Shown: positions 52,432-61,542 of the stretch, piece after piece | Position numbering within the stretch: position 1 is the stretch's first letter | Layout: every line of letters begins with the position of its first letter | Source of the DNA: Jeotgalicoccus coquinae | Lineage (GTDB): Bacteria > Bacillota > Bacilli > Staphylococcales > Salinicoccaceae | Assembly: GCF_014207425.1 (NCBI RefSeq) | Contig: NZ_JACHFF010000003.1 | Coordinates: forward strand, 204,975 to 268,974 | Direction of reading: 5' to 3' | DNA: 64,000 bases | Program-made: the position numbers and the translations under genes | The notes under the pieces: model-generated | Told to the model about the DNA's origin: nothing | What the model saw: the letters and a program-made list of their open reading frames with translations, nothing else | Database searches by the model: none

Positions 52432-54001
52432 TCCTCAGAAACTCCATAGAATCGCATATGCAGGAAGTGTAGTTAAAGGAATTAAAACGATGTTTTTCCC
52501 GGCAATTATTATTTTCTTTAATATGAGGGAAGAGCTGTTCTCAGGTTCGATAAACCCATGGATGCTGTTTAGCGGCATCGGGATACTCGCTCTTGTATTT
52601 ATCGTCTTTACAGGATTCGATATGTTAAATATATACCGGACAAGATTCTGGATTGAGAACAATAAATTTATTTATAAAGACGGGATATTTACCCGAAATG
52701 AAAAGGAACTGGATATTAAACGTATTCAGTCCATCGACTTTAACGAGCCGTTTTTTCACCGTATTTTTGGTGCGGTACAGCTCGATATATTAACACCCGG
52801 TGACGGTATTAAAATTGATACGATTAAAAAGTCACAGGGTCAGGAAATTCAAAAAATGATTTATGAGGAACAGCAGGATATCGAGAACGAGGATATTACT
52901 GTTAACCAGGGAGACTCAAGTCCCTGGCCGAGAGAAACAGAACCGGAAGCTGTACCTAAAACGGCTGCCCGTGAATTCGTTACGCTGAAAAAAATGAAAA
53001 CAAAAGAACTTGTGTTAATGGCGATGACAAGCGGCGGACTTGGAGTCTTTGCTGCGATATTCTTCGGTGTTCTGAACGTTGTCGGCGGAGAAATCCTTAT
53101 TGAAAACTATTTTGAATATGTCAGCGGACTCGTCAGAAGTATAGTGTTCGGCATCGTTATTTCTTCTCTTGTGTTTGTAATCATCGGTTACATTATCGGT
53201 ACAATTATCATCATGGTTAGAAACTACGATTACACATTAAAACAGAGCGGTGATGATCTGACCGTGGAATACGGTTTATTCTCCAAAAAGAATAAGAGCG
53301 TCAACATAAACAGAGTGCAGAATGTTATTATATCCGACAGTCTGCTGCGACGTTTAATCGGCTACTATGCATTGTCGGTATCGATTACGAGCGACTCTCT
53401 TGAATCAGATCAGATCGACGGCAAAGTACAGCTGCTGCCGTTCATTAAAAAGAAAGAACTGTACAGCATTATCGGAGATATATTTCCGAATTATCATATG
53501 GAACTGCCGAAGCGTGTCGTACCGTTCCGTGCAATAAGACGCTATTTCCAAATTACACTGCTGATATTTATTACAGGCACCGGAGTAATGGCATACTTCT
53601 TCCACGGTGAAACATTCATGCTTTACTTTTATATCGGAGCAGCAGTAATTCTGATGCTTTTAATTGCGAGCGGGATTTACAGTGCAAAAAATGTCGGCTA
53701 TGCAATTTATAAAGATGAAATTAATCTGATGACAGCGTCGTTCTTTACACGCCGTCATTACGCAATTAAGCGCGATAAAATTATCGATACGACATACCGG
53801 CGCAATCCGTTTTTACACCGGGCAGATCTTGGCCATATAGAAGTGTCGACCCCGGGCGGGATTGCCAGTTCGTCGGCAGAAATTAAGTTTATCGGGAAAC
53901 ATGATATCGAGACAATATGGACATTTATAGAAAGGGGGCATGACGATGAAACGGATTTCGCCGAAAGCAATCAAACTGTGGAGAATCAGAGAATATATTA
54001 A
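52424..54001 (+). CDS. multi-PH-domain membrane protein, YdbT-like
   Basis: 525 residues with pairs of membrane helices near the N-terminus, the middle and about 360-410, alternating with three bPH2 domains (cores IKRIQSIDF, INRVQNVII and IKRDKIIDT). It corresponds to B. subtilis YdbT. Overlaps both neighbours, so the three PH proteins form one translation unit and probably one membrane complex. Role inferred only from YdbST, which lowers susceptibility to amylocyclicin. Confidence 0.86.
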   Translation: MYNPQKLHRIAYAGSVVKGIKTMFFPAIIIFFNMREELFSGSINPWMLFSGIGILALVFIVFTGFDMLNIYRTRFWIENNKFIYKDGIFTRNEKELDIKRIQSIDFNEPFFHRIFGAVQLDILTPGDGIKIDTIKKSQGQEIQKMIYEEQQDIENEDITVNQGDSSPWPRETEPEAVPKTAAREFVTLKKMKTKELVLMAMTSGGLGVFAAIFFGVLNVVGGEILIENYFEYVSGLVRSIVFGIVISSLVFVIIGYIIGTIIIMVRNYDYTLKQSGDDLTVEYGLFSKKNKSVNINRVQNVIISDSLLRRLIGYYALSVSITSDSLESDQIDGKVQLLPFIKKKELYSIIGDIFPNYHMELPKRVVPFRAIRRYFQITLLIFITGTGVMAYFFHGETFMLYFYIGAAVILMLLIASGIYSAKNVGYAIYKDEINLMTASFFTRRHYAIKRDKIIDTTYRRNPFLHRADLGHIEVSTPGGIASSSAEIKFIGKHDIETIWTFIERGHDDETDFAESNQTVENQRIY

Positions 54002-54431
54002 CGTAGGAGTCTGGCTGCTGATTGCTGCTGCAATAGGTATTGCACAGATATTTTTGGATTTTATTCCGTGGTGGATATTTCTTATTCCTCTGGCAGTCGC
54101 AATTTATATAATTATCGTTCATGCATGGATTATTCCAAAGCTCCGCTATAAGTACTTCAGATATAAAGTGCTTGAAGATGAGATACGAATCCACAGCGGT
54201 ATCTGGTTTAAATCTGAAGTTGCGGTGCCGCTGTACCGTGTTCAGAACATTGATACAACGGTCGGGCCTATTATGAAAAAGATGAATCTGAAAGGTATTT
54301 CCCTGCAGACTTCTGCTGAAAAACTCTATATTCCGGAACTGGAAACAGATAAAGCAGATCAGCTGCGTCACGATATCCGTGAACTGATTAATAAAAACAT
54401 CAACATAAAGCAGAATGAGGGAACATTATGA
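53946..54431 (+). CDS. bacterial PH-domain membrane protein, YdbS-like (second)
   Basis: 161 residues, two membrane helices (about 18-60) and a bPH2 domain (VLEDEIRIHSGIWFK; PLYRVQNIDT). ATG 53946 is favoured: AAAGGGGG lies 8 bases upstream, against 2 for the ATG at 53940. It overlaps the ydbT-like gene by 56 bases and acpS by 4. A paralogue of the first PH protein. Confidence 0.84.
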   Translation: MKRISPKAIKLWRIREYINVGVWLLIAAAIGIAQIFLDFIPWWIFLIPLAVAIYIIIVHAWIIPKLRYKYFRYKVLEDEIRIHSGIWFKSEVAVPLYRVQNIDTTVGPIMKKMNLKGISLQTSAEKLYIPELETDKADQLRHDIRELINKNINIKQNEGTL

Positions 54432-54781
54432 TTACAGGTCTCGGAACGGATATTATAGAAATTTCACGTATTCATAAAGTAAATAAAGATGATCGTCTGG
54501 CTAGAAGAATTTTGACGCCGGATGAAATGAATCACTATAACGGTATTACAAATGAAGAGCGTAAAATCACTTATCTTGCAGGGCGTTTTGCAGTGAAGGA
54601 AGCATACAGCAAAGCGCTTGGCACAGGAATTGGCAGTGCAGTCAGCTTTAATGATATTAACTGCATGAATGATGAGCGCGGAAAACCGTCGCTTACAAAT
54701 GCACCCAATGCCCATGTATCAATATCCCATTCAAAAGATTATGCGGTTGCAACAGTTATTATAGAGGAGGCTGGCGAATGA
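54428..54781 (+). CDS. acpS: holo-acyl-carrier-protein synthase
   Basis: Transfers phosphopantetheine from CoA to acyl carrier protein. 117 residues, with the two family motifs GLGTDIIEISRI (Mg-binding Asp at 6) and RFAVKEAYSKALGTG. Overlaps both neighbours by 4 bases, giving tight coupling to alr. It uses the CoA whose synthesis begins with CoaW, also in this window. Confidence 0.96.
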   Translation: MITGLGTDIIEISRIHKVNKDDRLARRILTPDEMNHYNGITNEERKITYLAGRFAVKEAYSKALGTGIGSAVSFNDINCMNDERGKPSLTNAPNAHVSISHSKDYAVATVIIEEAGE

Positions 54782-55929
54782 GCGATAAGTATTACAGAAA
54801 TACAGTACTCGATGTAAATCTAGAAGCCATAGAAAAAAACTGCAGAGCGATTCAGGAAATTAACCCTGAAAAGATATTGATTGCAGTCGTTAAAGCGAAT
54901 GCATACGGTCTTGGAGCAAAAGCAGTCAGCGAATATCTGGCAGAGGCCGGCGTCACTTTTTTTGCGGTTGCAACTCTGGATGAAGCAATAGATTTGCGTA
55001 TGCATGGCATTAAACAGAAAATACTCGTACTCGGCACGATACTTCCGAAACACATTAATAAAGCAATTCAGCACCGTATTGCAGTGACAGCACCGAACCT
55101 CGTGTGGGTTAAAGAAGCGAAAAGCGAAGTGACTGATGCGTATGATAAAGAAGTGTGGATTCATATTAAAGTAAATACAGGTATGAACCGCTACGGCACT
55201 TCGGATGCGGATGAAGTAAATGAGATGATTAAAGAAATCAATTCATTCAGCCGCTTTATTTACGAAGGGATATACAGTCATTTCACTTCAAGTGATGAAG
55301 ATAATGAAGTGACAGACGAACAATTTAATTTATTTAAAGATATCGTCAGTCAGGCTGAACGTCCTGAATACGTTCATATTTCAAATTCAGGCGGAGCATT
55401 AACGCTGAAAGAAGACTTCACAACAGCAATCCGCACCGGTATTGCACTATACGGCTACTATCCAAGCAGGTGGACTGCTTCAGCAACATCTGTGGAACTT
55501 GTACCGTCAGTTAAATTATCTGCTGAAATTTCAGCGGTTCATCAGCTGGAAGCAGGAGACAGTGTCAGCTACGGCAGGAAATATACTGCTTCAAAGAGAG
55601 AAAAAGTTGCAACATTGCCTATCGGATATGCAGATGGGTTATTAAGACAGCATAATGGGTATAAAGTACAATTAGAAGGTGGTACCGACTGTGAAATTAT
55701 CGGCACCATCTGCATGGATGCACTAATAATCAGAGTTCCGGAACACACCGATGCAGGAGTAAACGTTACTATAATTGATGATTCACAGAAATCGAAGCAG
55801 TCGATGGAAAGTTACAGTGAATACACAGGAACTATTTCATATGAATCGCTTTGTGCTTTTGGGCGCCGTATTCCCCGCCGCTATGCCGGGAAAGATGTTG
55901 AACTGGTCTATAACGAAGTAATAAACTAA
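54778..55929 (+). CDS. alr: alanine racemase
   Basis: PLP enzyme making D-alanine for peptidoglycan and teichoic acid. 383 residues. K39 (VVKANAYGLG) binds PLP and the opposing catalytic Tyr is in SYGRKYTA near residue 263. Order acpS-alr-mazEF-sigB is as in Staphylococcus. Ribosome site GGAGGCTGGCGA. Confidence 0.96.
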   Translation: MSDKYYRNTVLDVNLEAIEKNCRAIQEINPEKILIAVVKANAYGLGAKAVSEYLAEAGVTFFAVATLDEAIDLRMHGIKQKILVLGTILPKHINKAIQHRIAVTAPNLVWVKEAKSEVTDAYDKEVWIHIKVNTGMNRYGTSDADEVNEMIKEINSFSRFIYEGIYSHFTSSDEDNEVTDEQFNLFKDIVSQAERPEYVHISNSGGALTLKEDFTTAIRTGIALYGYYPSRWTASATSVELVPSVKLSAEISAVHQLEAGDSVSYGRKYTASKREKVATLPIGYADGLLRQHNGYKVQLEGGTDCEIIGTICMDALIIRVPEHTDAGVNVTIIDDSQKSKQSMESYSEYTGTISYESLCAFGRRIPRRYAGKDVELVYNEVIN

Positions 55930-56009
55930 ACGGACATTCGATTGATAGCAAGAGAATGTCTCAAATGTTATGATTAGTACAATAACTGATTTATATGGAG
56001 CTGACTATT

Positions 56010-56195
56010 TTGTCTGATTCATCTGCAAAAAATGAGTTCGAAAAAGCATTGGTAAATGGCTACATTGAAATGGCGGAGATTAATTTATTAATTGCTCGGG
56101 AAGGCTTTTACGCGGAAAGTGAAGCATACCGTACCGGCATTTCTGTCACGGAACGGGAATGTGCTGCATGTAACGATAGTAAAGATGGTGAATAG
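56010..56195 (+). CDS. mazE: MazE antitoxin
   Basis: 61-residue antitoxin of the staphylococcal MazE type, partner of the MazF toxin encoded next. The N-terminal half forms a short helical dimerisation region (FEKALVNGYIEMAEINL), the C-terminal half is the unstructured segment that blocks MazF. TTG 56010 is chosen because GGAG is 9 bases upstream; ATG 55995 would put that site inside the gene and lengthens the usual protein. The stop abuts the mazF ATG. Confidence 0.85.
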   Translation: MSDSSAKNEFEKALVNGYIEMAEINLLIAREGFYAESEAYRTGISVTERECAACNDSKDGE

Positions 56196-56573
56196 ATGAA
56201 AAGAGGAGAAGTTTATCTGGCCGATCTTTCACCTGTGCAGGGTTCAGAACAGGGGGGCAAACGCCCCGTTGTTATTATCCAAAATAATGTTGGTAACCGT
56301 CACAGTCCTACTGTGATAGTTGCAGCCATTACTGGGAAAATAAACAAAGCGAAGATACCTACACATGTTGAAATATCAAAGGAAGCTTACAAACTGGATA
56401 TGGACTCGGTAATACTGCTGGAGCAAATCAGAACGGTCGATAAGACCAGGTTACAGGAAAAACTTACATATCTGGATGAGGACAAAATGCGTGAAGTTAA
56501 CGATGCATTAAAAGTCAGTCTGGAATTAGAACCGAAAAAGAAAAGAAAAAAGAATAAGTCAAACAGAAAATAG
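56196..56573 (+). CDS. mazF: MazF mRNA interferase toxin
   Basis: 125-residue ribonuclease that cleaves single-stranded mRNA at short sequence sites (UACAU in S. aureus). Catalytic and substrate residues sit in [15 protein letters not shown] and [11 protein letters not shown]; similarity to S. aureus MazF is very high along the whole chain, with a basic tail ([12 protein letters not shown]) longer than usual. Directly upstream of the sigB operon, as in staphylococci, where mazEF is cotranscribed with rsbUVW-sigB. Confidence 0.95.
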   Translation: MKRGEVYLADLSPVQGSEQGGKRPVVIIQNNVGNRHSPTVIVAAITGKINKAKIPTHVEISKEAYKLDMDSVILLEQIRTVDKTRLQEKLTYLDEDKMREVNDALKVSLELEPKKKRKKNKSNRK

Positions 56574-56598
56574 ACTTTTGTTTACAAAAGTCTATTTT
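56567..56598 (+). other. perfect hairpin at the mazF-rsbU junction
   Basis: AAAATAGACTTTTG-TTTA-CAAAAGTCTATTTT, perfect 14-bp stem that contains the mazF stop codon. Its own 3' TTTT is the only T-tract, so it may be a leaky terminator or an mRNA processing element. Confidence 0.75.
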
Positions 56599-56619
56599 GG
56601 AAATGGAGGTGTTTTTAAT

Positions 56620-57639
56620 ATGACGTATATTGACGATCTGGTAGAAGAGTACAAAGGTCTGATTGTGGATTATATCAAAACGGGTAATGCCGATGAACTC
56701 GCGGGAACAGCTCATGAATTCAGTGAACGAGCAATTGATCTCGATATTTCGCCGGATGAGATGGTGGCTCTGCATATTGAACTGGTCAGTGCGATTCCGC
56801 TGACAAACTACGAAGAAGTTAAAGCCTCTTTGGACGTGTTGCAGGAAATCATGATTCGATTCGGATTTACATATAAGGATTACAAAGCAATGCTTAACAA
56901 AATGGAGCGTCATGACCAGGAAATGGATGTCGCTGCCAGTCTGCAGGAGACGATGTTAAAAACTTCGATTCCCGTCATCGAAAATGTCGAGCTTGGCGCA
57001 ATCAGTGTACCGGCCCGTAAAGTAAGCGGGGACTACTTTAATATTATTGAACACAGCGACAGCAAGCTGACTTTTGCGGTTGCCGACGTTATCGGTAAAG
57101 GGATACCGGCTGCAATTGCCATGTCGATGCTGAAATTCGGAATGGACCTGACATCATCGTCCAGTCCGCCGTCAAAATCATTGAAGCGTCTGAATGAACT
57201 GGTGGAGAAAAACGTTAATAAAAACATGTTCGTAACGATGTTCTACGGACTTTATGATTTTAAGAACCAGTCTCTGTGCTTTTCAAGTGCGGGACACGAA
57301 CCTGCATTCCTTTATCACTATGAAGATGATGAGTTTGAGGAGCTGGACGGCAAAGGGCTTGTACTCGGTGTAATGAAAGATACGGAGTACGAAGAGGTTT
57401 CATCCAGACTCGAGAAAAATGATATGCTGTTTATTTTTACAGACGGTGTGTCCGAACTTAGAAAACATGATGGTACGTTTATTAACATGGATGACATTAA
57501 AGAGATGATACGGGAAGCCCGCGATCAGCATCCTCAGGACATTGTCCAGTATATTTATGAAGCGCTGACCCGGATGCGCAATCAGAATTACAAAGACGAC
57601 TTAACAATGTTTATCATAAAAAATAAAAGTGCTAATTAA
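56620..57639 (+). CDS. rsbU: PP2C phosphatase RsbU
   Basis: Dephosphorylates RsbV and so activates SigB. 339 residues: an N-terminal helical domain (about 1-80, the RsbT-binding part in Bacillus) and a C-terminal SpoIIE/PP2C domain with metal Asp residues in SGDYFNI, VADVIGKGIPAA and FTDGVSE, DDLTMF. No rsbR/S/T genes precede it, as in Staphylococcus, so activation must come from elsewhere. ATG 56620 has ATGGAGGTG upstream. Confidence 0.95.
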   Translation: MTYIDDLVEEYKGLIVDYIKTGNADELAGTAHEFSERAIDLDISPDEMVALHIELVSAIPLTNYEEVKASLDVLQEIMIRFGFTYKDYKAMLNKMERHDQEMDVAASLQETMLKTSIPVIENVELGAISVPARKVSGDYFNIIEHSDSKLTFAVADVIGKGIPAAIAMSMLKFGMDLTSSSSPPSKSLKRLNELVEKNVNKNMFVTMFYGLYDFKNQSLCFSSAGHEPAFLYHYEDDEFEELDGKGLVLGVMKDTEYEEVSSRLEKNDMLFIFTDGVSELRKHDGTFINMDDIKEMIREARDQHPQDIVQYIYEALTRMRNQNYKDDLTMFIIKNKSAN

Positions 57640-57641
57640 AA

Positions 57642-57667
57642 GTTTTAAAAACGTGAATAAAGGGTAG
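57642..57667 (+). promoter_or_regulatory. SigB promoter before rsbV
   Basis: GTTTTA, 14-base spacer, GGGTAG: near consensus for SigB (GTTTAA-N12-14-GGGTAT). It would drive rsbV-rsbW-sigB from SigB itself. Confidence 0.8.
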
Positions 57668-57720
57668 AAATATTAAGGTATAAAATTTATGAATTAAGTG
57701 ATTGGAGTGCATACATAGTT

Positions 57721-58047
57721 ATGAATATAAAAATAGACGCTACGGAAAACGGCGGAGAGTATTTAGTAAGTGTCAGCGGCGAGCTGGATGTATATACTGC
57801 ACCAGAGTTAAAGAAAGTATTCGAACCGGTCGCGGCAGCAGGCGAGCATAACCTGATTGTCGATTTAAGCGAATTGAGTTATATGGATTCCACAGGGCTG
57901 GGTATTTTCGTAGGAACTCTTAAAGATCTTAATAAATATGACAAGGAACTCCATGTACTTGGAGTTAACGATAGAATTTTAAAACTTTTTGAAATTACAG
58001 GATTACGTGATTTAATGTATGTTAATAAGAAGTCGGAGGTCGACTGA
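57721..58047 (+). CDS. rsbV: anti-anti-sigma factor RsbV
   Basis: 108-residue STAS-domain protein. The phosphorylated serine is S57 in SYMDSTGLG. Unphosphorylated RsbV binds RsbW and frees SigB; RsbW phosphorylates it, RsbU reverses that. The ribosome site is distant (TGGAGTG, about 13 bases). Confidence 0.95.
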   Translation: MNIKIDATENGGEYLVSVSGELDVYTAPELKKVFEPVAAAGEHNLIVDLSELSYMDSTGLGIFVGTLKDLNKYDKELHVLGVNDRILKLFEITGLRDLMYVNKKSEVD

Positions 58048-58050
58048 AGA

Positions 58051-58524
58051 ATGATGCCACAATATGATTTTATAGAAATGAAGTTTCCGGCAAGTGCAGA
58101 GTACGTAAGTCTTATCCGTTTAACGCTGTCGGGTGTGTTATCGAGAGCAGGAGCGACTTATGACGATATTGAAGATTCTAAAATTGCAGTATCGGAAGCT
58201 GTAACTAATGCTGTTAAACATGCTTATAAGGACAATGAACAGGGTGAAATTCTTGTAGGATTTGCAGTCTACAGCGATAAGGTGGAAGTTATTGTTTCGG
58301 ATAACGGACAGAGCTTTGATTATGAAGAAATCAAAGAAGAGCTTGGCCCGTACAATGAAGACGATAATATCGATTACCTCAGAGAAGGAGGGCTTGGCCT
58401 GTTCCTTATTGAGACGCTGATGGACAAAGTTTCCTTTAGAAAAGAACCTGGTGTTACGATCAGCATGACGAAGTATATTAACGAAAGTCAGGTGCACCCG
58501 AATGGAGAAACGATCTCGCAATAG
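58051..58524 (+). CDS. rsbW: anti-sigma factor and kinase RsbW
   Basis: 157-residue GHKL-type serine kinase. N-box [14 protein letters not shown] near residue 48, G1 motif VSDNGQSFD and G2 motif GGLGLFLIE. Holds SigB inactive and phosphorylates RsbV. Overlaps sigB by 23 bases. The start may be either of two adjacent ATG codons. Confidence 0.95.
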   Translation: MMPQYDFIEMKFPASAEYVSLIRLTLSGVLSRAGATYDDIEDSKIAVSEAVTNAVKHAYKDNEQGEILVGFAVYSDKVEVIVSDNGQSFDYEEIKEELGPYNEDDNIDYLREGGLGLFLIETLMDKVSFRKEPGVTISMTKYINESQVHPNGETISQ

Positions 58525-59284
58525 GAATTACGGACTGCCGCCTGAAGAAGTAAACGAACTGATTAAAAGATATCAGGAAGATGAAGATGATATCGCACAA
58601 ACTGAACTCGTGGAAAACTATACGAAGCTTGTGGAATCGCTCGCTTACAGATACTCACGCGGCCAGTCTCATCATGAGGATTTGGTACAGGTCGGGATGC
58701 TGGGATTATTAGGTGCTATCAGACGTTTTGATACATCGTTTGAACGCAGGTTTGAAGTTTTTTTAGTGCCGACAGTTGTTGGTGAAATTAAACGATATCT
58801 GCGTGACAAAACATGGAGTGTTCATGTGCCGAGACGTATTAAGGAACTCGGACCGAGAATTAAAAATACGACGGACGCACTGACAAATGAACTCGAAAGA
58901 TCACCGACAATCCAGGAACTGGCAATGGAGCTTGAAGTTACTGAGGAAGAAGTGCTTGAGGCTATGGAAATGGGTCAGAGTTATAACGCACTCAGCGTTG
59001 ACCATTCAATCGAAGCGGATAAAGATGGTTCGACAGTAACATTGCTCGATGTTATGGGACAGCAGGATGACAATTATGATCTGGCTGAAAAACGCATGAT
59101 TTTAGAAAAAGTACTGCCAATCTTAAGCGACAGAGAGCAGGAAATTATAAAATCGACATTTATTGACGGTCTGAGCCAGAAAGAAACCGGTGAAAAAATC
59201 GGTTTAAGCCAGATGCATGTCTCGAGACTGCAGCGTTCTGCAATTAAGAAGCTGAGAGAAGCCGTTAAGGAAGAAGATGAATAA
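58502..59284 (+). CDS. sigB: general stress sigma factor SigB
   Basis: 260-residue sigma-70-type factor. Region 2 ([28 protein letters not shown] as a spaced block near 40-75), region 3 with [11 protein letters not shown] and region 4 HTH with [20 protein letters not shown] at the C-terminus. Nearly identical to S. aureus SigB in all DNA-contact stretches, so promoters should be of the GTTT-GGGTAT type. Translationally coupled to rsbW. Ends the operon at a hairpin. Confidence 0.97.
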   Translation: MEKRSRNRNYGLPPEEVNELIKRYQEDEDDIAQTELVENYTKLVESLAYRYSRGQSHHEDLVQVGMLGLLGAIRRFDTSFERRFEVFLVPTVVGEIKRYLRDKTWSVHVPRRIKELGPRIKNTTDALTNELERSPTIQELAMELEVTEEEVLEAMEMGQSYNALSVDHSIEADKDGSTVTLLDVMGQQDDNYDLAEKRMILEKVLPILSDREQEIIKSTFIDGLSQKETGEKIGLSQMHVSRLQRSAIKKLREAVKEEDE

Positions 59285-59294
59285 ATTTATAAAT

Positions 59295-59321
59295 GAGCCC
59301 GGTCTACATTAGATTGGGCTC
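59295..59321 (+). terminator. sigB operon terminator
   Basis: GAGCCCGGTCTA-CAT-TAGATTGGGCTC, 12-bp stem with two G-U pairs, followed by the T-poor TTATTATTA. Confidence 0.75.
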
Positions 59322-59344
59322 TTATTATTAGGAGAGTACATATT

Positions 59345-61486
59345 ATGGCGCACGAACTTGTACAGGAAATATCAACTGAAATGAAAATCAATAAAGGACA
59401 TATAGAAAAAGTTCTTGAACTGCTTGCAGAGAAAAATACGGTCCCTTTTATTGCCCGTTACCGTAAGGAACAGACAGGTGGGTTGGATGAAGTTGCAATT
59501 AAAGAAATTGAAACGAAGTATCTGTATCTGGAAAACCTGAATAAGCGTAAAGAAGAAGTTATCCGTCTGATAGATGAACAGGGGATGCTGACTGACGACC
59601 TGCGTAAAGATATTTTAAAACAGACAAAGCAGAGCCGCGTAGAAGATTTATACCGTCCATTTAAACAGAAAAAGAAAACGCGTGCGACTGAAGCGAAAAG
59701 ACTAGGACTTGAACCGCTGGCGAAAATTATTCTGGCAGGCAAACACCGTGATATAGAAAGTGCTGCAGCAGAGTATATCAATGAAGAAGTGACTTCAGTT
59801 GAAACAGCAATTAAAGGTGCGAAAGATATTATTGCGGAAATTGTCTCGGATAATCCCCAGTACCGTCTGTATATACTGAAAATCATCAAAGATACTTCAG
59901 AAATCGTTTCAGCTGTTAAGAAGAATGCTGACGATGAGCAGGGTGTTTTTGAAATGTATTACGAGTATGCGGAAAGAATTAAAAATATAGTGCCGCACAG
60001 AGTACTTGCGTTAAACCGTGGTGAAGCATTAAAAGTTCTGACGGTTAAATTAACGCATGATACTGAGAGAATTGCGAATTACTTAAAGAAAGAAGTTATC
60101 GATGTACACATCAAGACAAAAGAACTGCTGACAGAAGCAATTGAGGACAGCATGAAACGTCTTATTTTACCTTCTCTTGAAAGAGAAGTGCGGGCTGACT
60201 TAACTGAAACAAGTGAAAAGCATGCAGTGATGGTCTTCGAAGAAAATTTAAAACGTCTGCTTCTGCAGCCGCCGTTAAAAGGCAGAGTAATTCTTGGATT
60301 GGATCCTGCATACCGTACGGGATGTAAACTCGCTGTAATTAACGATACAGGATCATATCTTGCGAAGGATGTTATATTCCCGCATAAACCTGTAAATAAA
60401 AAAGATGCTGCGAAATCAGTCATTTTAAAACTGATTAAGAAACATAATGTGTCATTGATTGCGATAGGGAATGGTACGGCTTCGAGAGAATCCGAAGAAT
60501 TTATCGGTGAGCTCATTAAAGAAGCGAGCCTGGATATTCCTTATATTATTGTTAACGAAGCGGGTGCCAGTGTTTATTCGGCATCGGAAATCGCAAGAGA
60601 AGAGTTTCCTGACTTTAACGTAGAGGAAAGAAGTGCAGTATCAATCGCAAGACGGGTTCATGATCCACTGAGTGAACTGGTTAAAATCGATCCTAAATCT
60701 ATCGGTGTCGGCCAGTATCAGCATGATATTAACCAGAAGTTCCTGACTGAGTCATTAAATTTTGTCGTGGAAACTGCTGTAAACCAAGTAGGAGTGAACT
60801 TAAATACTGCATCGACGACACTGCTGCAGCACGTAGCGGGGCTGTCACCGGTAATAAGTAAAAATATCGTCGCGTTCAGAGAAGAGAACGGCGGATTTAA
60901 AAAGAGAAGTGAATTGAAGAAAGTGGCACGCTTAGGCGATAAAACGTATGAGCAGTGTGTCGGATTCCTTAGAATATTTAACGGTAAAGAGCCGCTTGAT
61001 GTTACGCCGATTCATCCGGAGCAGTATAAAAACACGTATAAGCTTATTGAGACTATCGGTTTAACAATTGATAATCTTGGCGAAGATATTATGAGCGATA
61101 AACTGGATGGCTTAAATATTAAAGAAATTGCAGAGATGCTCGATATTGGTGTGCCGACACTTGAAGATATTATATCAAGTCTGAAAGCGCCGATGAGAGA
61201 CATTCGTGATAAGTACGATACACCGTTATTAAAATCAGATGTACTCGGCATCGAAGATTTAAAAACAGGAATGACATTGTCCGGAACAGTAAGAAACGTA
61301 ACAGATTTTGGGGCGTTCGTGGATGTTGGAGTGAAGCAGGATGGACTGGTTCACGTATCGCAGATCTCAAACCGCTTTGTGAAACATCCATTGGAAGTAG
61401 TAAACACAGGAGATATTGTTGAGGTTAAAGTAATGGATGTAGATGTTCAGAAGAACAGAATATCACTTACAATGAAAAATTTATAG
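59345..61486 (+). CDS. tex: Tex-like S1-domain nucleic-acid-binding protein
   Basis: 713 residues: N-terminal helical Tex domain, a YqgF/RNase-H-like domain (GLDPAYRTGCKLAV near 320), helix-hairpin-helix pairs (about 475-565, ASTTLLQHVAGLSP) and a C-terminal S1 domain (about 637-712, VRNVTDFGAFVDVGVKQDGLVH). Tex is a conserved factor linked to transcription, toxin expression and translation stress. It follows sigB in staphylococci as here. Ribosome site TTAGGAGAG. Confidence 0.95.
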   Translation: MAHELVQEISTEMKINKGHIEKVLELLAEKNTVPFIARYRKEQTGGLDEVAIKEIETKYLYLENLNKRKEEVIRLIDEQGMLTDDLRKDILKQTKQSRVEDLYRPFKQKKKTRATEAKRLGLEPLAKIILAGKHRDIESAAAEYINEEVTSVETAIKGAKDIIAEIVSDNPQYRLYILKIIKDTSEIVSAVKKNADDEQGVFEMYYEYAERIKNIVPHRVLALNRGEALKVLTVKLTHDTERIANYLKKEVIDVHIKTKELLTEAIEDSMKRLILPSLEREVRADLTETSEKHAVMVFEENLKRLLLQPPLKGRVILGLDPAYRTGCKLAVINDTGSYLAKDVIFPHKPVNKKDAAKSVILKLIKKHNVSLIAIGNGTASRESEEFIGELIKEASLDIPYIIVNEAGASVYSASEIAREEFPDFNVEERSAVSIARRVHDPLSELVKIDPKSIGVGQYQHDINQKFLTESLNFVVETAVNQVGVNLNTASTTLLQHVAGLSPVISKNIVAFREENGGFKKRSELKKVARLGDKTYEQCVGFLRIFNGKEPLDVTPIHPEQYKNTYKLIETIGLTIDNLGEDIMSDKLDGLNIKEIAEMLDIGVPTLEDIISSLKAPMRDIRDKYDTPLLKSDVLGIEDLKTGMTLSGTVRNVTDFGAFVDVGVKQDGLVHVSQISNRFVKHPLEVVNTGDIVEVKVMDVDVQKNRISLTMKNL

Positions 61487-61493
61487 AATAGAC

Positions 61494-61528
61494 AAAAACG
61501 GAAACGACTCAGTCGTTTCCGTTTTTTT
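61494..61528. terminator. bidirectional terminator between tex and katA
   Basis: AAAAACGGAAACGAC and GTCGTTTCCGTTTTT, long near-perfect stem with loop of 3-4 bases. A and T runs at the ends serve both convergent genes. Confidence 0.92.
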
Positions 61529-61542
61529 ATTAATATTAAGAA

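Noticed and set aside
55995..56009. ATG start for mazE at 55995
   Set aside because: It would place the GGAG ribosome site within the gene; TTG at 56010 matches staphylococcal MazE length.
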